Shown here: positions 8,003 through 10,186 of the stretch, piece after piece
How the letters are laid out: every line of letters begins with the position of its first letter
How positions within the stretch are numbered: position 1 is the stretch's first letter
Assembly (NCBI GenBank): GCA_964511645.1
Contig: CAZEGV010000080.1
Location: 1-10,186 of the forward strand
DNA length: 10,186 nucleotides
Direction: 5' to 3'
Source: CAZEGV01 sp964511645
GTDB lineage: Bacteria > Bacteroidota > Bacteroidia > Cytophagales > JAAEPT01
Notes under the pieces: model-generated
What the model was told of the DNA's origin: nothing
Databases searched by the model: none
The model's input: the letters and a program-made list of their open reading frames with translations, nothing else
Made by a program: the position numbers and the translations under genes

Positions 8003-8043
8003 CATATATTATGTCCAGATGTGAATAAGTTGTTAAATATTAT

Positions 8044-8051
8044 TACATTTG
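8044..8051 (+). promoter_or_regulatory. Candidate -7 box for the HU-CCDC81/SPOR gene
   Basis: TACATTTG matches TAnnTTTG exactly and lies 5 bases before the ATG at 8057, in the 54-bp gap after the barrel gene. A TTG at 8030-8032 is too close to serve as a normal -33 box. If real, it would let this gene be transcribed independently of the TPR-barrel pair. Confidence 0.35.
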
Positions 8052-8056
8052 TTTTG

Positions 8057-9130
8057 ATGAATCTGATAGAAAAACATATTACAGAGCTATTGTATCGGTA
8101 TGAATGCGTAATTCTTCCGCAATTTGGCGCACTTTTATCATCTTATAAGTCAGCATATTATAATACGTCTAACGATATTTTTTATCCTCCATCCAAACAA
8201 TTAGCGTTTAACGCTGTGTTACAAAGTAATGATTGGTTACTAGCAGGTTATTTGTCAGAGCAAGAAAACACCTCAAAAGAAGAGGCTTTAGAGAAAGTAG
8301 AAGCTTATATCGCAGGTGTTAAAAGAACAATAGAATCAACAAATAGTTTTGTGATTGATGAAGTTGGAGTTTTTTCTCTTAATCAAGAAGGTGAAACTGT
8401 TTTCACCCCTCAGGTCGGTCAAAATTATTTAAATGATTCATTTGGTTTATTACCTATTAGGGTAGATAAAGTAGTAGAGACATCAAAACGAGTAAAGGGA
8501 TCAACAAAAAGACCGAGCAAAGAAAAAATTGTTCAAGAGAACTTAATTAATAGTAAACTAACTCAACGTATCATGGCAGAGAATAAAATGCAAGAAGAAG
8601 ATAAACAAAAAAGAAGTTCATTTTTCTTAATAGCACCAATTGTACTTTTGTTATTAGCTGGTGGAGCATTTTCTTGGTTTATGGCAGATAAAGAGGGTTT
8701 TAAGCAAGTGGCATCATTTGGCTTCTTGAAGAGTAACACTCATAATGTAAGTGAGGAGTTGGCAAGTGAAGAAGAATCTCAAGGAGAATATTTAAGTGAA
8801 CAGGAAGAACACGTTTCTTTAGAAGAAAATACAGAGAATGAAGAATCTAGTGAAGATTTGGCAACTAATCACGATGAAGAGACTTCGGTAGAAGAAATAG
8901 TAGTAGCAACAATAGAAGATAATGGTGATTACCATGTTATAGCGGGAGCATTTGGTGTTGAAGAAAATGCAATTAATTTTTCAGCTAAAACAGAAGGTTC
9001 TAAAATTATTGAAGGTAGACGTTATCACATGGTTTCTGTGGGTAGCTATTCATCTAGAGAAGAGGCGGAATCTGCTATTTCTAGTTTAGAAAACCAGTAT
9101 GGTTCAGGGCTTTGGGTACACCAGAAATAA
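8057..9130 (+). CDS. HU-CCDC81 x2 / transmembrane / SPOR domain protein
   Basis: The product has 357 residues from ATG 8057. An upstream in-frame GTG at 8021 would add 12 residues, but family members begin at the MNLIEKHITELLYRYECVI equivalent. Two HU-like modules come first: about 1-65 (CVILPQFGALLSSY at 17-30) and about 66-137 (FVIDEVGVFSL, then VFTP). A basic stretch (about 143-186) leads into one membrane helix at about 188-209; the KQKR before it puts the N terminus in the cytoplasm. A Glu/Ser-rich linker (about 231-285) and a SPOR domain (291-357: YHVIAGAFG, YHMVSVGSYSSREEA) lie outside. SPOR domains bind denuded septal peptidoglycan, and HU-CCDC81 belongs to the HU/IHF superfamily. A role in division or in linking cytoplasmic HU modules to the wall is inferred. 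It follows the barrel gene after 54 bp on the same strand. Confidence 0.9.
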   Translation: MNLIEKHITELLYRYECVILPQFGALLSSYKSAYYNTSNDIFYPPSKQLAFNAVLQSNDWLLAGYLSEQENTSKEEALEKVEAYIAGVKRTIESTNSFVIDEVGVFSLNQEGETVFTPQVGQNYLNDSFGLLPIRVDKVVETSKRVKGSTKRPSKEKIVQENLINSKLTQRIMAENKMQEEDKQKRSSFFLIAPIVLLLLAGGAFSWFMADKEGFKQVASFGFLKSNTHNVSEELASEEESQGEYLSEQEEHVSLEENTENEESSEDLATNHDEETSVEEIVVATIEDNGDYHVIAGAFGVEENAINFSAKTEGSKIIEGRRYHMVSVGSYSSREEAESAISSLENQYGSGLWVHQK

Positions 9131-9216
9131 GCATTGAAAGAGTTGATTTTTAGTAGTGCATACGGTAGTTCTGATAGCCCAGAAAAAGGAAACTCAACAA
9201 TTAATAATATTTGGAT

Positions 9217-9615
9217 ATGGTCTATACCATTAGATGCTACAAGGTTAAAGTAAGTATTCTGCTACTGTTTATGGTAATATCTTGTAGTCAAGATAATATG
9301 ATTGATAAAAAAGAATTACTGGGAAAATATGAATTGATAGGAAGTGATTCTAAGAATAATTTCATGTACTTAGGTCAGGAAGGTTATAAAATTGTATCTA
9401 ACAAAGAAATAATTCAAGAAGGAGAGTGTGATTACACAACAGATGGATTTTACGATTTCACGGGGTATATGGATATTAAGCCTGAAAAAATTGATAAGAA
9501 AATTATACTCCCTTTAAAGAAGGATAGAAAGTTTTTATGGTCTAGTAATGTGTTATTTTACCGAAAAGTATCAGATGAAGAATACAGTAAAGAATGGGAA
9601 GAGGATTTAAAATAA
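9217..9615 (+). CDS. Small predicted lipoprotein, function unknown
   Basis: The product has 132 residues from ATG 9217; a TTG at 9211 would add two. Lys/Arg-containing residues 1-12 precede a hydrophobic run (VSILLLFMVIS) ending at Cys23 in a VISC lipobox, so it should be lipidated and exported. The mature part is short, hydrophilic and probably beta-rich; ELLGKYELIGSD followed by alternating strands recalls many small Bacteroidota lipoproteins of lipocalin-like shape, but I cannot place it in a named family. AATATTTG ends 3 bases before the ATG and is one base from a -7 box. Its 3' end overlaps the next gene, whose product is also secreted, so the two probably form an operon. It starts 86 bp after the SPOR gene and looks accessory rather than part of that locus. 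Confidence 0.75.
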   Translation: MVYTIRCYKVKVSILLLFMVISCSQDNMIDKKELLGKYELIGSDSKNNFMYLGQEGYKIVSNKEIIQEGECDYTTDGFYDFTGYMDIKPEKIDKKIILPLKKDRKFLWSSNVLFYRKVSDEEYSKEWEEDLK

Positions 9616-9935
9616 TGTTTTTCATGATTTTTTTTAGCACGTTAAGTATAGAAGGGAAGTCATGTGTTTGTGCTGAATGGGAACCGATGGAGTTAAAGAA
9701 AACGGTTAAGAAAGGATTTGTTGTTTTTGTTGAATATGAGATGACGGAAGGTCCTGTTCAAATTGTTAGTTTTAAAACGTCTAAAGGTAGGGTTCGAAAG
9801 ATTATTCTTCCTATAAGCCCCATTTCTTGTGGATACACCTTTGAATTAAAGAAAACATATGATGTTTCATTTTATCGAAAATGGTTATTTGGAAAAAAAT
9901 ATTCAGACTCCTGTTTTTATATAAAAGAGTTGTAA
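9594..9935 (+). CDS. Small secreted protein with TIMP/netrin-like cysteine pattern
   Basis: The product has 113 residues. ATG 9594 supplies a charged n-region (MGRGFK) before a hydrophobic stretch to about residue 19, giving a plausible signal peptide. The internal ATG at 9615 makes a TAATG junction with the lipoprotein gene but loses those charges, so I prefer 9594. After the signal come Cys24-Val-Cys26, a KGFVVFVEYEM strand, CGYTFELKKTYDVSFY (Cys79) and a final YSDSCFY (Cys107). A CxC start, a CGxxFExxKxYxV segment and a last Cys near the C terminus resemble the N-terminal OB-fold of TIMP/NTR-like proteins. The spacings 24-79 and 26-107 would suit the two TIMP-type disulfides. It is shorter than bacterial TIMP-like proteins I know, so the assignment is tentative. 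Target unknown. Confidence 0.65.
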   Translation: MGRGFKIMFFMIFFSTLSIEGKSCVCAEWEPMELKKTVKKGFVVFVEYEMTEGPVQIVSFKTSKGRVRKIILPISPISCGYTFELKKTYDVSFYRKWLFGKKYSDSCFYIKEL

Positions 9936-10024
9936 TCCCGAGCACCCTTACACTCACACAACAAAGCACCCCATCCCGAGCACCCTACGTGAAGACAACG
10001 AGGCAACCTGTCCTTAGAAGGACA
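9935..10024. repeat. Degenerate REP-like repeat with partial duplication
   Basis: ATCCCGAGCACCCT occurs twice (9935-9948 and 9973-9986, period 38). The second copy continues with GTGAAGACAACGAGGCAACC. That run resembles the dispersed bacterial repeats of the type (GTCAT)CCCGAGC...ACGAGGCAATCTG. It ends in a perfect hairpin, TGTCCTT (10009-10015) with AAGGACA (10018-10024). Base composition is more C-rich than the surroundings. An open frame across it (to 10072) follows the repeat and is not believed. Confidence 0.45.
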
Positions 10025-10057
10025 CTATCAAAAATGAGTAATAGTGGCTGTTTTTTT
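10023..10057 (+). terminator. Possible terminator after the small secreted-protein operon
   Basis: CACTAT (10023-10028) pairs with ATAGTG (10041-10046) around a 12-base loop; four bases later comes a run of seven T (10051-10057). The stem is short and shares two bases with the neighbouring hairpin at 10009-10024, so the assignment is weak. Position downstream of the last confident gene supports it. Confidence 0.3.
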
Positions 10058-10099
10058 GGGAAAAGAAAATGACCAGTATTAAAAATTAAAATAATATTG

Positions 10100-10107
10100 T
10101 ATCTTTA
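10100..10107 (+). promoter_or_regulatory. Candidate -7 box for a gene at the right edge
   Basis: TATCTTTA matches TAnnTTTG at all but the last base and lies 7 bases before the ATG at 10115, the same close layout as before manA. No clear -33 box is seen. Confidence 0.35.
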
Positions 10108-10114
10108 GACTTCA

Positions 10115-10186
10115 ATGGTTTGTACAAATTTGATATTGGATAGCAGAGTAAGCTTGAACCAACATGAGTTAGGACAAAGAAGTTAT
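10115..10186 (+). CDS. Possible 5' end of a gene truncated by the window
   Basis: An ATG at 10115 opens a frame that stays open for 24 codons to the last base of the window, beginning MVCTNLILDSRVSLNQ. A -7-like box lies just upstream at the spacing used by other genes here. The peptide has no signal sequence and I recognise no family. Twenty-four codons can be open by chance, so this is a candidate only; sequence beyond the right edge would settle it. Confidence 0.3.
   Translation, partial: MVCTNLILDSRVSLNQHELGQRSY

Noticed and set aside
8021..8056. Upstream GTG start adding 12 residues to the HU-CCDC81/SPOR protein
   Set aside because: Family members start at the equivalent of the ATG at 8057, and the extra residues overlap a TAnnTTTG promoter-like box.
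9131..9253. Frame continuing after the SPOR-gene stop for 40 codons (ALKELIFSSAYGSS...)
   Set aside because: It could hint at an ancestral longer C terminus, but the SPOR domain is complete before the stop, there is no good start codon, and an opening this long is possible by chance.
9935..9986. CRISPR-like direct repeat
   Set aside because: Only two 14-bp units with one 24-bp gap, no cas genes, and the second unit continues into a REP-like sequence.
9881..10072. Open frame of 63 codons overlapping the end of the TIMP-like gene
   Set aside because: The first third is a frame shadow of the real gene and the rest runs through the degenerate repeat and its hairpin; the peptide has no domain-like character.

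Overview
The window looks like chromosomal DNA of a low-G+C Bacteroidota bacterium, most likely from Flavobacteriia or a close class. The evidence is AT-rich coding sequence, TAnnTTTG-like boxes just upstream of several genes, a HU-CCDC81/SPOR protein and a plug-less TonB-receptor-like barrel of a type found in Bacteroidota. The genus cannot be fixed by reading alone. Most of the window is core genome; the last ~1 kb looks more accessory.

Layout. (1) 31-1724, minus strand: manA (class I mannose-6-phosphate isomerase, TTG start) followed by lipB (octanoyltransferase). The two share one base in a TAATG stop/start junction. (2) 1725-2057: a non-coding gap of ~330 bp with a palindrome and a -7-like box in front of manA, and a structured repeat (copy A, plus orientation). 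(3) 2058-3080: holA, the delta subunit of the DNA polymerase III clamp loader. (4) 3081-3291: a gap holding a second copy of the same repeat (copy B, minus orientation), so holA sits between inverted copies. (5) 3292-9130: an envelope locus: a 1022-residue secreted TPR protein, an overlapping outer-membrane barrel gene with a GTG start behind an AGGAGG sequence, then a HU-CCDC81 x2 / transmembrane / SPOR protein. (6) 9217-9935: a small lipoprotein gene overlapping a gene for a small secreted protein with a TIMP/netrin-like cysteine pattern. (7) 9936-10186: a degenerate REP-like repeat, a possible terminator, and possibly the first 24 codons of a gene running off the window.

How the genes may work together. 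manA and lipB are housekeeping genes (sugar phosphate and lipoate metabolism) that appear translationally coupled although their pathways differ. The TPR protein and barrel are almost certainly co-translated and could form a periplasm/outer-membrane assembly. The next gene encodes a protein that would link a cytoplasmic HU-like domain pair to periplasmic peptidoglycan. A joint role of all three in envelope or division biology is inference. The points most worth following up are the paired repeats with a covarying stem, the TPR/barrel/HU-SPOR locus, and the minimal TIMP-like protein.
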